A stretch of DNA of 64,000 bases from Sphaerolaimus hirsutus (taxonomy: Eukaryota > Nematoda > Chromadorea > Monhysterida > Sphaerolaimidae): assembly GCA_964036195.1 (NCBI GenBank), contig OZ038456.1:14198001-14262000 (forward strand), given 5' to 3'. The position numbers were made by a program, and so were the translations under genes. Every line of letters starts with the position of its first letter. The first letter of the stretch is position 1. This document shows, piece after piece, positions 32,330-44,897 of this stretch. The notes beneath the pieces were generated by a model. The model was given only the letters and a program-made list of their open reading frames with translations, was not told the DNA's origin and made no database searches.

Positions 32330-33590
32330 TGTAAAGTTCCAAACCAAACTGATCCCCATTCAAAGCTCGCTTTCAGGAATTGAAAAGCAAGCTTTGGATT
32401 GGGACAGGAAACAGTTGACATTTTCTGTCGTTGTCAAGTAGCCTGTGTGGGGCATGGTAGTGAAGTAAACAATATATAAGTTGACATTTTATAGACTAAT
32501 CCATTCTTAACTCTATTGATACTTTCAGGAGAGTGGCAGCAGTGGGCGGTGTCTGAAGTGAAATGGCTTGAATGTTTTCTGGAATTAGTGGTTTTGTTTG
32601 GTATTTTGCGATGATTTTTGAGTATTTTTGAATTTTTGGAAAGATTTGAATGTGCTTGTTTTTATAATAATTTGGAAACTTTTTGTTTTGTTGTTAATAG
32701 TAAATAGATAGCAGATATGAATTCTTTGTTAGACACAAAAGTGCAACTTTTAAAGAATAACTAAATTTTGAATTTTTTTACCTTGAATTTTCAAAATAAA
32801 AATTTCAAAAAGTTGTGTCAAAAGCTGTAAATTTTTTTTGAAAATATGCAAAAATGCAACAATTAAAGTTTTCATGTTTGCTATTTTCAATCTCCAAATT
32901 GTTCAAGTTTAAAATGAATCTCCTCTTCTTTTTTTTTCTTACAAATTTTTTGATATGTAAAGATTATCTGGTTCAAAAATTTTTAAGTTGTCAGTCAACC
33001 CAAGTATTCTGTTGTTAAATTTTTATTTTATACAAATTGTGTCTGGAAACAACAGTAAATTACATGAAATATAAAGCAACGTTTAAAAGGCAACAATACA
33101 TCACTATCACATGAAAAAATACATCACTATCACCACTTTCATCATTAACCTTTCAAGTTATCCTATTTTGGCAATTCAAAATAAAAGTACTGCAAATTGT
33201 GTATGCGTATGCAAGAAAACATGAAAAAATACATCACTATCACCACATTTCATCATTAACTTTTGAAGTTATCCAATTTTGGCAATTCAAAATGAATAAA
33301 TTGTGTACACGTATGCAAGAAATTGTATAAGTATGCAAAATCTCATACGCGTACGTTTTTTTGCGTTCGCGTATGCCAAAAAAACATACGCGTACGCAAA
33401 AAAACATACGCGTATGCTTTAGTTGACTCGGCCACTGACACAAATATCTGTACTGCCCAAATTTACTAGTTGACATTATCATTACTGTGTACGGGGTCAA
33501 CTAGAGTCAACTGAGAAAAATTTCAGTTGACTCTGAGTTGACATTTTACATGCGAAAAATGCGATGTCAACTAGCGTGTGGAGGCCCAAA
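32330..33590. other. Gene-free AT-rich DNA with GTTGACATT repeat ends
   Basis: Remains of the GTTGACA family (32400-32450, 33420-33590) and CATACGCGTACG stretches at 33330-33415. No exon supported. Confidence 0.45.
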
Positions 33591-33596
33591 CATGGC

Positions 33597-33925
33597 ACCC
33601 CCTAACATGGCACCCCCTAGGAACCCCCACAAAAATGGCACCCCCTGGGGACCCACCCAAAGTTGGCTCCCCCTGGGGACTCTCCAAAAATGGCACCCCC
33701 CTGGGGACCCCCCCCCCCCAAAATGGCACCCCCTATGGACCCCCCCGCACAAAAAAAATATAGCACCCCCTGAGGACCACCAAAAAATGGCACCCCTGGG
33801 GACCACCCAAAAAATGGCATCCCATGTGGACCCCCTTGAAATGGCACCCCCATATGTACCTCCAGAAAATGGCACCCCCTGGAGACCCCCCAAAAATGGC
33901 ACCCCATGGGGTCCCCCTCTAAATC
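33597..33925. repeat. AAAATGGCACCCCCTGGGGAC minisatellite
   Basis: About a dozen irregular units of 27-32 bp built on AAAATGGCACCCCCTGGGGA. Long ORFs on both strands are produced by the array. Confidence 0.85.
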
Positions 33926-34074
33926 CTGTAAACACAGCCCCTAGTTTGGAAACTCCTGTAAACTCAGCCCCTAATTTGGAAAATGGTATGAATATTTCAA
34001 AAAATCACTATCAACAATCCACAAATGCATCAATTCACAATTTTCAATTTTTTAGCCCCAGGGGTTAGACTTAA

Positions 34075-35800
34075 AAAGTTATGGTAATGTAGAGTAGAAA
34101 TGGAGTGCACATTTCAAATCACTGCAATAAAAACCCACAAATGCATCATTTCACAAATTGAAAGTTTTTGTGCCCAGGGATTCATTATCAGGGTTTTAGT
34201 AATGTGGTGTCAAAATGGAGTGCATATTTGAAATCGCTACAATCAGAAACCCACAAACACATCATTTCATGATTTGAAAATTTTTGGCCCTGGGGGTTCA
34301 TTTTCAGGGTTATGGTAATGTAGTGTCAAAATGAAGTGCATATTTCAAATCAAGGCAATCAAAAAGCCACAAATGCATCATTTCACAATTTCTAATTTAT
34401 TAGCCCCATGGGTTCAATTTAAGGCTTACAGTAATGTAGAGTTGAAATTGAGTCATTTCAAATCAGTGCAATTAGAAACCTGCAAAATGCATCATTTCAC
34501 AATAAGAAATTTTTGGGTCTAGGGGTTCAATTTCAGGGTTTTAGTAATGTAGTGTCAAAATGGAGTGCATATTTGAAATCACTACAATCAGAAACCCACA
34601 AATGCATCATTTTATGATTTGAAAGTTTTTGGCTTAGGGGGTTCATTTTTATGGTTATGGTAATGTAGTGTCAAAATGAAGTGCATATTTCAAATGAGTG
34701 AAATCAGAAACCTGAAAATTTATGATTTCACAAATTGAAAGTTTTTGGCTCCAGAGGTTCATTTTCAGGGTTATGGTTATGTAGTTTTCAGGGTTATGTA
34801 GTGTCAAAATGGATTGCATATTTCAAATCAGTGAAATTAGAAACCCACATCAAATCATTTCACAATTTCTAATTTTTTAAGCCCTGGGCATATTTGAAAT
34901 TGCTACACTCAGAAACCCACAAATCCATCATTTTATGGTTTGAAAGTTTTTGGCCCAGGGGGTTCATTTTTAGGGTTATGGTAATGTAGTTTCAAAATGA
35001 AGTGCATATTTCAAATGAGTGCTATCAGAAACCCGAAAATGCATCATTTCTCAAATTGAAAGTATTTGGCCCCATGGGTTCATTTTTAGGGTTATGGTAA
35101 TGTAGTGTCAAAATGGAGTGCATATATCAAATTGGTGCAATCAGAGACCCAAATTTGAAATCAGTGCAATCAGAAACCCAAAAATGAATGATTTCACAAA
35201 TTGAAATTTTTTGGCTCCAGAGGTTCATTTTCAGGGTTATGGTTATGTAGTTTTCAGGGTTATGTAGTGTCAAAACAGAGTGCATATTTCAAATCAGTGC
35301 AATTAGAAACCCACATTGGATCATTTCACAATTTCTAATTTTTTAAGCCCTGGGCATATTTGAAATTGCTACACTCAGAAACCCACAAATCCATCATTTT
35401 ATGGTTTGAAAGTTTTTGGCCCCAGTGGTTCATTTTCAGGGTTATGGTAATGTAGTGTCAAAATGAAGTGCATATTTCAAATGAGTGCAATCAGAAACCC
35501 GAAAATGCATCATTTCTCAAATTGAAAGTATTTGGCCCCACGGGTTCATTAACGGGTTATGGTAATGTAGTGTCAAAATGGAGTGCATTATATATCAAAT
35601 CAGTGCAATTAGAAACCCACAATGCATCATTTCACAATTTGAAAGTTTTGGCCCCATTTTGGGTTCAATTTCAGGGTTATTGTAATGTACTGTCAGAATG
35701 GAGTGCATATTTCAAATCATTGTAATCAGTAACCCACAAATGCATTATATCACAATTTATATTTTTTTAGCCCCGGGGGCCTCACTTAAGGATTATGGTA
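34075..35800. repeat. Tandem satellite, period about 117 bp
   Basis: About 14-15 units share GTGCATATTTCAAATCA, AGAAACCCACAAATGCATCA, GAAAGTTTTTGGCCC and AGGGTTATGGTAATGTAGTG. Units differ by substitutions and short deletions, and some are truncated. No coding capacity. Confidence 0.85.
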
Positions 35801-35819
35801 ATGTTATTGTTAACTCCCA

Positions 35820-37065
35820 TAAACTCAGCCCCTAATTTGGCAAACACCCATCAACTCAACTCCCATAAACTCGGCCTCTAATTTGTGAACTTGTGTCAAC
35901 AGCCCCTTATTTTTAAACTTCTGTCAACTCAACCCTAATTTATAAACACCCATCAACTCAACCCTGAATTGTAAACTCAGCCCCTAAAAACTCAAGTCAA
36001 CCCCCTATACATGTGCAATTGCATTCTTGGGAAGCAACTTTGCCATCTACTAACCCTGTTTGTCAAGATTGTGGATCGTGTTTGTAAAGGGCATTTGTAC
36101 TAATAAATAGTGACTGCATTGTGTGCAAAAACACACACGAATTGGGCACAATGAGGCCTGCGATTGTGCCTCCTATCTTTTGCATTGAAGCATCCTTAGC
36201 GTGCAGTTCTCTCGAAATTGTATAGGTGGAGATAAGAAAACATTTACATATACTATAAATCCTCGAATAAGTCCCCCCTCAAATAAACCCCCCTCTCGAA
36301 TAACTCCCCCTCTTGTGAGCGTGAGGAAAAAATAACCCCCCCCCCCCCGATCGATGTCTAAATGCATCGTTACACATAAAAACATTCGATGAAGCCAGAC
36401 AGACCGAAAGAGCCACTCTGATTCATCGAATGCAAATGCAGTGCAGTGTGCAACGATAGACGCAAAAGAGTGTGTTTTACCTACGGCAGCCAGGTACGCT
36501 CTTATGTATGCAGTGTGTAGCTGTGTACATCGACATCCTGGGTTGGTGTGATGATGATGTTGTACGATTATTTGATCGATTCTGATGCGATGAACACGAA
36601 TTTTAGTTGTGAATGGTTGAAAAGTTATGATGAATGCCTTAAAAATCAAATTGATTGATGGACTTATTTCACCTGTTCACACAAACGAATTTTCCTAAAT
36701 ATTCTGACAAAAAAAAACAACCCCCCCCCCCTCAAACAAGTCCCCCCTAAAAAAAATCTGAGGAACAAATAACTCCCCTGGGGAGTTATTCGAGGATTTA
36801 CGGTATTTACATATTTACATACAGAACATACTGACCCCGGTCAATGGACTGATGGGCAGTATTTTAACCAATCGATAAGTCAATGAGCGATGTCACGTAG
36901 CCGCACGGTATTGAACAAGAGCATCCCGCTCCCCGCGAGATTTCGATTAAATACTACTGAACCCTAAATACTTTCACTCCAAATGGACAGTAAAAATTGT
37001 CTAGCTAGTCCAAAAATGTCCAAGTAAAAATGTAGAATGAAAAGTAAAAATTGAAAAATACATCT
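35820..37065. other. Gene-free DNA with short repeats
   Basis: 35820-36000 holds CAACTCAACCCTAATTT-type repeats. 36245-36350 and 36700-36810 hold CTCGAATAACTCCCCC/CCGTAAAT sequence of the CCGTATT class. Confidence 0.45.
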
Positions 37066-37068
37066 GCG

Positions 37069-37288
37069 GCCAGTTCCTCAAATTGAGAAGTGAGAAGTAA
37101 AATGGCAAATGACATGAAATGAGAAGTGAATTGAGAAGGAAATTGGCAAAAGCGAAGGGAAATCACGTTTTATTTTTTTATTTTTACTTCGCTTTTGCTT
37201 GCCATTTCACTTCGCTTTGCCAATTTTCTTCTCAATTCACTTCGCATTTGCCACTTCTCACTTCTCAATTTGCGGAACTGGCACCAGA
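37069..37288. mobile_element. MITE with GGCCAGTTCCTCAAATTGAG ends
   Basis: Near-symmetric element: left GGCCAGTTCCTCAAATTGAG, right CTCAATTTGCGGAACTGGCA. Inside are inverted AAGTGAGAAGTAAAATGGCA blocks. Same family as 23116-23330. Confidence 0.7.
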
Positions 37289-37466
37289 TGTACCACAGTT
37301 TTCATATAAATAGCTAGCAACTGGTTTATGTTTACCACTTTTGATAAGTGTCAACCTTGCTAAGTGTCAACAAATGACAAAAAAATCATGAAGTGATAAG
37401 TCATAAGTAGTCATTCAAGTAAACTTTTTACGTGACGAGTTCATACCAGTTACTTTTCTGAATGAT

Positions 37467-38545
37467 ACCGTATTTCTTCTAATAGAAGGGCGCCCATCTA
37501 TTTTTTTCGTCAACTTTTTTACCCGCCCTTCTATTGGATTCCATTGGAGACCGCCCCTCTTTTTTTTCGTCAACTTTTCAGTCAATCATTTTCGAGTTCT
37601 GCCAAAAATTGTCAAAGTGTTACGTTCAACAGACAGTGCATAGAATGACGATACGACAGTTCATTCAACATTTGATGCGAAAATAGCACAAAATCAATGG
37701 ACCAAAGCGATTAAATCACAGCGTCCGCTGATTTTTTATATTTTTTATGCATCTGGCAAAATTCCAGCACTTGGTGTACCTTCTATTGGAGACCGCCCTT
37801 TGTACTTATTTCGTGGCCCAAATTAAGTCGAAAAAGTGTACCTTCTATTAGAGACGCCCTTCTATTTGAGACCCGCCCTTCTATTAGAAGAAATACGGTA
37901 ATACTTGTTTTGTTAGTAATAAGTTCACTTGCCACCTGACTAACGCATATACCGTATTTCTTCTAATAGAATGGCATACCTCCAATAGAGCGACAGGTTT
38001 TGGCACTTTGGCCCCGCACACGCTAGTTGACATTGACACAAATGTCAACTGGTTCCCATCCCAATTCAATGCGTGCTGGTGAGCCAACGATTGACCCTCA
38101 AATACAAGCTTGGAATTGGGACCGGAACCAGTTGACATTTGTGTCAATGTCAATTAGCGTGTGTGGGGCCTTTTTTACACCCACGAAAAGAATAGAATGG
38201 CAGCCTCCAATAGAACAGCTGGTAGAAATTACGTTGTGGTAATTTAGAAACCCAAACACAAATTTATTTGGAAAATTGGTGGTGAGAAATTAACGGTATT
38301 CAGAACTATGATTCAGGTTTTTTCACATTTGGTTTTGTTTAAATTTATGCTCTGACATTAAAATGTCGCTCATGTCTCACTAAAAATACTATTGTAGTAT
38401 TTGATTGAATTACTACAATATTATGTTCAAATGAAAATCATGTGAAAAAGTTTGACGAAAAAATAGAACGGCAGCCTCCAATAGAACAGCAGGTAAAACA
38501 GTTGACGTAAAATCGGACGGCGCCGTTCTATTAGAAGAAATACGG
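37467..38545. repeat. CCGTATTTCTTCTAATAGAAG element cluster
   Basis: Starts at ATACCGTATTTCTTCTAATA, with further ends at 37905, 37951 and 38545. Repeated CTTCTATTAGAGAC/CCAATAGAACAGC pieces fill the interior. It surrounds a GTTGACATT MITE at 38012-38169 with ends GGCCCCGCACACGCTAGTTG and AATTAGCGTGTGTGGGGCC. Confidence 0.65.
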
Positions 38546-38674
38546 TAACTTTACTTATAACATACCAACTCTGTTTTTTGTCACTTGCGGAATCCGCACA
38601 GGCTGACGAAATAATTCTTATCAAAAATTGAAATTCACCAATGCAGTAAAATGTTTCCTAAGAGTTGTCGACAG

Positions 38675-38830
38675 TGTAGCATTCCGCAAAAAAGCCCATT
38701 CCGCATTTTTGCCCATCCCGCAAGTTGCATCACCTGTTTGCGGAATGGGCACATTTGCGGGATGGGTCACATAATTTGCGGGATGGGCAAAAATGCGGAA
38801 TGGGCTTTTTTGCGGAATGGGCCCTTGCCG
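38675..38830. repeat. Inverted GCGGAATGGGC repeat
   Basis: AGCCCATTCCGCATTTTTGC on the left is mirrored by GCAAAAATGCGGAATGGGCT on the right; the centre carries TTTGCGGGATGGG units. Confidence 0.7.
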
Positions 38831-39411
38831 AGTTGTCAAAGTTCATTTTCGCATGTGCAAGCATCTACCATAGCTTACACAGGCATTCAATAGATGAAAA
38901 AGTCACTAGATCGAGGTGAATGTAAACCCCACCTACCCGGTGCACATATTTACGCAGAGGCTGTCCCATTTTCGGCATGCAGATAAGTTCATTTTATTCA
39001 AGTCCCTCGAACCCCCCTCGAATAAGTCCCCCTGTTAGCCGAGTGAGGAAAAAATAACCCCCCTCAAATCCCCCCTCGAATAACTCCCCTCTCGATATAA
39101 TTACCCCTCAAAAATTCTGATGAAAAATAACTCCCCCGGGGACTTATTGGAGGATTTATGGTAGTACAACTTGGTCGTGCGCTGTGGTGCATGGAACCTT
39201 TAAAGTGATAACCGAAACCCGAAAAGTACCACAAATAACTAAAACAAAAGTTTGTAAGAAAAGTCACAAGTGCCAGATAATCAATTTCTTATCAAACGAA
39301 CTTGGCACGTATAAGGTCACTTATTACTTATCACCACCATTTTCCTTTTTTCACTTTCCCGCTCCCAAAACCAACCCAGCATCCAAAACCCCCAAACACC
39401 CCCCTCCTAAC

Positions 39412-39583
39412 CATCATCATACGTATTATGATTGGGGCACACGAGCGCCACCAGCGCGGGCCAATCCCTAAACTCGTAGCTCATGCCGTTGTGCAGGCCG
39501 CAGGTCACGTGCACAGCATCGAGTCGTCGCGGCACGCCGAGCACATCACTAGGTAGCCGTCCGACGTGTCGCACACGTCGCAT
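39412..39583 (-). CDS. Extended PHD finger exon, KDM4-like, with a frameshift
   Basis: Acceptor CTTCCCGGCAG; likely donor GATGATG|GTTAGG. The first part reads CDVCDTSDGYLVMCSACRDD and, after a one-base frame change near 39510, continues as AVHVTCGLHNGMSYEFRDWP and ALVALVC-NH. The pattern CxxC...CxxC...VHVTC..GxxxExxDWPxxVxxxCxxH is the second half of the KDM4 extended PHD, which helps histone demethylases read chromatin. BRPF, JADE and AF10 proteins have related fingers but usually lack DWP. The frameshift is either an assembly indel or a real lesion. Confidence 0.62.
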
Positions 39584-40409
39584 CTGCCGGGAAGGGTGTA
39601 AATGTTTTTTGGAGGTTTGTACAGAAAATTAAAAGGGATTTGGAAAGGTATAAAGCCCTATGTGCACAAACGTTCAAGTGCACATGCGTCAATGTCAGAA
39701 AGGAATTAATATTGATGTATGTATGCATTTGAATGGCTAGGGCCTAGTACACATTTAAATTTTTAACTTGCTGCAATCCGCTGCACATGTAAATCTACCC
39801 GCTACACATATATCCGCTGCACACGTAAATGTCCCCACTACCTATGTATACCCGTTACACATCTATGGGGGTATACATGTGTAGTTGTGTGGTGGGTAGC
39901 TGTGTGACAGCTGCACAGCATAGTTGTTCAAACGTATTTACCTTTACTCAAAAAGTACATATACTCAAGTACTGGGTAAATATGTTTACGTATACTTTGA
40001 AAAAAGTACCTGTACTCGCTTTTAAGTATACTTTTTGAAAGTACTCGAGTACAGAAAACGTATTTCAGACAGGTTTGTTATAGGCTTTTTCAAGGCATAA
40101 ATAATAAATCAAGGGTTTATTAAAAAACGCTTGAAAAAAAGCGCTGGCCATCCCTAATGCGCACTACTACACTAACAAAATTTGGGAAACCAATAAATAG
40201 TTACGCCACAATGGAATTGACAAAAATCAGAAGTCTCTCGACGCCTGTTGACGGCTGTTGACGGCGATCAAAATTCCAGTAATTCATTCATTCCGGTAAA
40301 CTCAAAATGTTCAAAACAGATTTGAGTTTCCTAAATTTGCGCGCAGCGCCAACATACCCCCAACAACTACCTTTTAAAAACCTCCACCTATAGGTTCAAA
40401 CGGGATTAA

Positions 40410-40885
40410 GTTTTCCGGGTCGGGATTCACTCTTTGAGTTTTTTGGATTGGGATTGGAATTGGGGTTTCGGGATTGGGATCGGGATTGGCGGGATTGGGG
40501 TCACGGGATCGGAATTGGCATTTTTTCAGGATCGGGATTGGGGTCTAGTGATAGAGATTTTGGCCAATGTTCTGGCATTCACAGTTGTTCATAAGGTTTC
40601 AAAACACTATTGGATGCGAGAAAAGTGGCATAAAATGGACGCTGGGGGTTACCGTTCACATTTTTGCAGGCAAAAACGTCAGTTTTTCACTTTTTATTAT
40701 TTCCACTAATTTTTCTGGAATCGGGATCCCGGACTTGGGAGTTTCTCGGGATTGGGATCAGGATCGGGAATTGACAATTTTTGGGATTGGGATCAGGATT
40801 GGTATTTTTGGATTTCGGGATCGGGATTGGGGTTTCAGGATCGGGATCAGGGCTGCTTAATCCCGGAATTTCATGGGATCCGGGA
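40410..40885. repeat. GGGATTGGGATCGGGATTGG low-complexity repeats
   Basis: GGGATTGGGAT/GGGATCGGGAT units occur in two blocks around 200 bp of unique DNA. A GGGACCGGGA relative lies near 855-960. These are simple-sequence arrays. Confidence 0.6.
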
Positions 40886-40947
40886 TCGGGCTCCCATCTG
40901 AAGCCAATGTCCACCCCCTCCCCCACCAACCTTTAGCCTCCCCGCAC

Positions 40948-41103
40948 CTGACGCCGTAACACCTCGCGTGCACTGCCACCTTACACTGGTCACATGGAAT
41001 CAGATAATCGTCGGTGGCGTCCAGCTGCGAGTCCTTGTCGAGCCCGTTCAGGGGGTTGTACAGGGTGGCCGACGGCTCCCGGGTCAGCATCAAGTTGGAG
41101 ATT
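40948..41103 (-). CDS. PHD finger exon, KDM4-like
   Basis: The donor is GTCAG|GTGCGG in phase 2. The acceptor is uncertain (41103 chosen; CCCCCAG further upstream is an alternative). The peptide contains DDYLIPCDQCKVAVHARCYG, matching the family pattern LIxCxxCxVxVHASCYG of KDM4 PHD fingers. It fits in phase to 39412-39583, but the typical 100-residue stretch between these two parts of a KDM4 protein is not present, so exons may be missing or the copy is reduced. JmjC and Tudor domains were not seen in this window. Confidence 0.6.
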
Positions 41104-41169
41104 CTCGGATATCATTAGGCGTCTGGGGTTGGGGGCGGATATACCGTATTTACTCGAATAACCCCAGCC

Positions 41170-42660
41170 CAAACTGCCCAGCTATATCTATCTATCCCGG
41201 AGGCCTCTCAGCTATCTGTCTATCCGGAGCGTCAAAATCTAGAAGACCTCTGTTCGATATCAAAAGTGGATGGAAAACGCCTGAAAAATTTCAGATTTTT
41301 AATTTCAAATTTTTCAAATTTCGCCTGATCAAATGAAAAATTTAGGCTTATTTTACGTAAATACCACATGATGTGATTCAAAATGTCACGCAAATTTCTC
41401 AAATCTTATGTAAAAAGGTGGGCTTTTCTTTTGCAGTTAAGATGAAATTTGAAACCAAATTGTGTTCATACCTAACATCCCACACGGTACGGAACTCGAG
41501 CCTGGTAAAACTTAACACCGAAAAACAAAAAAAATCCACAAACAAACCTCTTCACCAACGCCCTAAGCACGCTGTCTATTAAATACTATCATCTTCATTC
41601 CACCAATCGAGACCCGTTTTCGTGTGTCCATAAAAACATTTCAACCAATCAGCGAACGAGTCAGGTAAATAATCTAGAAACACTTTGTAACTGTTATTGA
41701 TTTTTACTGGTCGAAAAACTTGTACGGGGCTTTTCCATTGTACGGCGGTCAGGGGTCTCCTATGGGGGGGCTGGGGGGGGGCTGCCCCCCCCCAAATCGG
41801 CCAGCTATCTATCTATCCCGAGGCAAAATTTTTGGCTACTACCCCAAAAGACCCCCCCCCCAAATCGCTCAGCTATCTATCTATCTGGAGTGGTTTTTGA
41901 GAAATTTTGCCCCAATTTTCGCTCAAAATCACTAATGTTCGCACCTTTTTATAGTTTTTCACCTTCAAAATCATGCTTTCCGGCTATATACATGGTTATA
42001 TACCTATTTTTAGCCATTTTATACCTACTTTTGGCGACTTTTAACTGATTATTAGCGATTTTACCCCTTTCTGCCTTCTTAACCTTGAAAAAGCCTATAT
42101 ATTGTCCCCCCGCCAGCCCCCCCCCCTCCAGCCCCCCCAGAAAATTTTTCCAGCTATCTATTCCTCCGGAGGAGCGATTTGCTATCTATCCAGCCCCCGC
42201 GAGGGCCAAAATCCTGGAGACCCCTGACGGCGGTGTCTGAGAAATGGAATTTTTGGGGGTTGGGGTTGTGGGGGGCACTGCACTATTCCGCATGTAGACC
42301 CATCCCGCATGTTGACCCGGAACACATTTAATTATACTCGGCATGCTGAAAATAGCCAATAAAACACATTTCTTAATGATTTTGAAGGTGAAAATCAGCC
42401 AAAGTATGAAAATTACCCATTTTGGGTAAAAAATTGCTCAAAAGTGCTCCAGATAGCTAGGCAATTCGCGGGGGGGGGGGGGGGTGTTCAGGGGAAAGTT
42501 GCCAAAAAAATTGTCCCTGGAACAGATGGATAGTTGGGCGGTTTGGGGTGGGGTCACCCGCCCCCCTCTCTTACCCCTGCTGGTATAATGTGTCTATTAT
42601 GGGTCTACATGCGGGATGGGTTTACATGCGTAATAGGCCCTAGCCGTTTTGGGGAGGTTT
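41170..42660. repeat. Cluster of AGCTATCTATCTATCC repeats
   Basis: Several copies of the AGCTATCTATCTATCCCGAGG element with long C/G runs, and a palindrome near 42280-42640 (CATGTAGACCCATCCCGCAT with its complement). No exon. Confidence 0.6.
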
Positions 42661-42699
42661 TTTGGTGATATTTGGTGTAGTTCATAGAGATAAAAACGG

Positions 42700-43290
42700 T
42701 CAATTAACAATGTATTTCGTACTGTCAACTGGGGCTGATTTACACAGTTGACAATCTCAATTTAAATAAAAAAGATAGCATAAAGAATGCAAATGGCAGA
42801 ACAAGCCACGTAAACAAAATGGAAATTTTAGTGATTTTGTCAACTATAATCACAGTTGACACAGAAAGCAGTTGACACAGGCACCAACTACTGTCCCAGT
42901 TTCTAAAACAAAATGAAAAGTCAACTAAAAAACGAACCCTTAAAGTCCAAACACGCATACTGCTCGGGGATGTACCTTATGATATCTTGGAAGTTTGCCA
43001 AGGAACAGTTTTTGGATACACCCATAACATGCGAAATACCATGAACCATCCTAAACGTGTGACGAAATACACTCCCCATTCATTAGCGACCAGCACACTA
43101 GTTGACACATGTTTTCAACTGATCCTTGTAAACTCAGATTTAGTCACGTGTTGCAGAGGGATCTCCAAATGCACATGCGGCACGTTGTAAAATAAATATT
43201 ACAGCAAAGTTCATTGGCGACACGTGAAGCTGAAATCTGAGTTGACACAGACGAGTTCATATACATGTGTCAACTAGTTTGTCAGCCGCG
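42700..43290. mobile_element. GTTGACACA-type palindromic MITEs
   Basis: 43093-43280 has ends CACACTAGTTGACACATG and ATGTGTCAACTAGTTTG. 42720-42960 holds a more decayed relative. The 3' end of the adjacent minus-strand frame (43268) reads into the right end. Confidence 0.6.
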
Positions 43291-43594
43291 ATTAGCAACC
43301 ATTTCTGGTCGCTAATTCTCTCGTCTGTACAATGCGTAGCAGTATCCAATACAAACTTGGCCACTGGCCAAGATATCATAAATGACACGATTCCATACTG
43401 CTGTCTCAGTGCGTTCCTCCCTTTTCCCGGGCCACGAATTCTTTCGAATTCCTTCCAAGTAACATTAGTCACGTGTTTTTCCCAACTGAAACCCAGTTGA
43501 CCATGATACAACATTGTTATAGCGGCTAAAACTAGAAGAATGTAGAATAGGAGTATTAGATAGCCGCTGGAGTTGTTGGGATTGGAAAATATGC
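43268..43594 (-). CDS. Possible exon of multi-pass membrane protein
   Basis: Acceptor TACTCATTCTCAG; open frame with one hydrophobic helix (GYLILLFYILLVLAAITMLY) followed by a polar part including VTWKEFERIRGPGKGRNALR. The frame stops inside a GTTGACACA MITE, so the true 3' end is unclear. Entry phase 1 does not match the phase-0 donor at 43941, so an exon may be missing between them. Family not recognised. Confidence 0.42.
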
Positions 43595-43940
43595 CTGAGA
43601 ATGAGTAGATGGGTGGAATTAGGGGACGTAGCTGGCCTCTTAGTCATGTAAACCCGGCAGTCATGTATTTTAGATTTACATGATTAGCGGCAGCGCATTT
43701 ACATGATTGGCAGACTAAAAAGCGTGAGCCGGCGGGTCTACATGACTAGCGGGTTTACATGACTAGGAGGCCTACGTCCTTTGTGTAATGGTGCTGCGCA
43801 CACTGATTTACTAACGTCACGAGTATACACAAAATTGAATACCTACTAACAAGTCAGCGATGAGCGTATATGAGTCTAGTATTTCATGAGTTTGCTTCTC
43901 AATCTGTCAACTGGAATGTACCAACAGTCCCGCAACCAAC

Positions 43941-44071
43941 CAATTTCCAGCAGCGTTTCTCTTTCAAAAACCCCGCGACCCTCCTGTACAAAAATGGCAC
44001 CAAAATCAAACCCAAAGTCAGTGCGGCCTTGCAAAATCCGGCAAAAGTTACAGTATGCCTCAATTGCGCTA
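43941..44071 (-). CDS. Multi-pass membrane protein exon
   Basis: Acceptor GGCATGTGCAG; donor TTG|GTTGGTTG. It starts with two bases completing a codon split at 44898. The peptide AQLRHTVTFAGFCKAALTLG continues LILVPFLYRRVAGF and ends KEKRCWKL, a hydrophobic helix followed by a basic loop. Both junction phases agree with 44898-44982. Family not recognised; four-helix TMEM-type proteins are possible. Confidence 0.58.
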
Positions 44072-44207
44072 CTGCACATGCCATAACGTTAAAACCAGTG
44101 CGCCGGTGTTGGGCCAAAATGTGAGCGAGATCGCGCTCACTGAAAAGTGTGTGCAAAATTAGATCGATGCAAAATCGAGTGTGCAAAACAATAAATCTGT
44201 TTCAATA

Positions 44208-44888
44208 GGGTTGGAAAAAAAACGTTTTTTTTAACTCGATGTTTTTTTTAAAAAAAAACGTTTTTTTTTAATAAAAAACGTTTTTTTTTTAAAAGCTCCC
44301 AGATATGACCTAGTGTCAACATATATAGGTATATCAGACACTGGCAATACTCTGTGATGTTGAATATGACCATATAATGGCTGTGGAGCCATGGGATAGC
44401 ATTATAAGTGGTGATTTGTGTCAAAAATATCCATTTTTTGTCGACATATCGTTCGTATATCGCCTTATAGTCGAATGTTCGTGACTTCAGGTAAAGTTTG
44501 GCACGGAATGGTGATCAAACAAGGTTATAAAAGGAGGTTGTTACTTTGGGAGTGAAGTTACACACTGTGGAGGTACATGGAAGCACATTACCTCAATATT
44601 ATATATTACAGCAATATATGTCGGCTTATTCACCCATGGTAGCACATAGAAATGGATGTTTTGATACTAAAAATGCAACAAAACCAATGAAAACAACCAC
44701 CAATGTCAATTTGTGTGTGAAATTGCGCGCTTGCGCGCAAAAATTTTGCAAAATACCTAGTGCTTAGTACTAAAAATTTCGGCCGATGTTTTTTTTAAAA
44801 AAAAAAACATTTCAGACGTCATGTTTTTTTTAAAAAAAAAACGTTTTTTTTTTTTAAAAAACGTTTTAAAAAAAACATCGGCCAACCC
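44208..44888. mobile_element. TAGGGTTGG-end element with AAACGTTTTTT arrays
   Basis: Left TAGGGTTGGAAAAAAAACG, right GGCCAACCCTA. The interior has a block shared with 16850, 29590 and 60920 (CCATATAATGGCTGTGGAGC). The right end lies seven bases into the intron after exon 44898-44982. Confidence 0.65.
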
Positions 44889-44897
44889 TATTCAAAC

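Noticed and set aside
33538..34068. Long plus-strand ORF (176 codons) and overlapping minus-strand ORFs
   Set aside because: The reading frames are produced by the AAAATGGCACCCCCTGGGGA minisatellite and repeat MAPP-type peptides; no splice or domain evidence.
34075..35800. CRISPR-like or other regularly spaced array
   Set aside because: It is a eukaryotic tandem satellite with no distinct spacers.
41740..42230. Poly-G and poly-C runs as possible quadruplex regulatory sites
   Set aside because: They recur at the same place in each copy of the AGCTATCTATC repeat, so they reflect repeat structure and not gene regulation.
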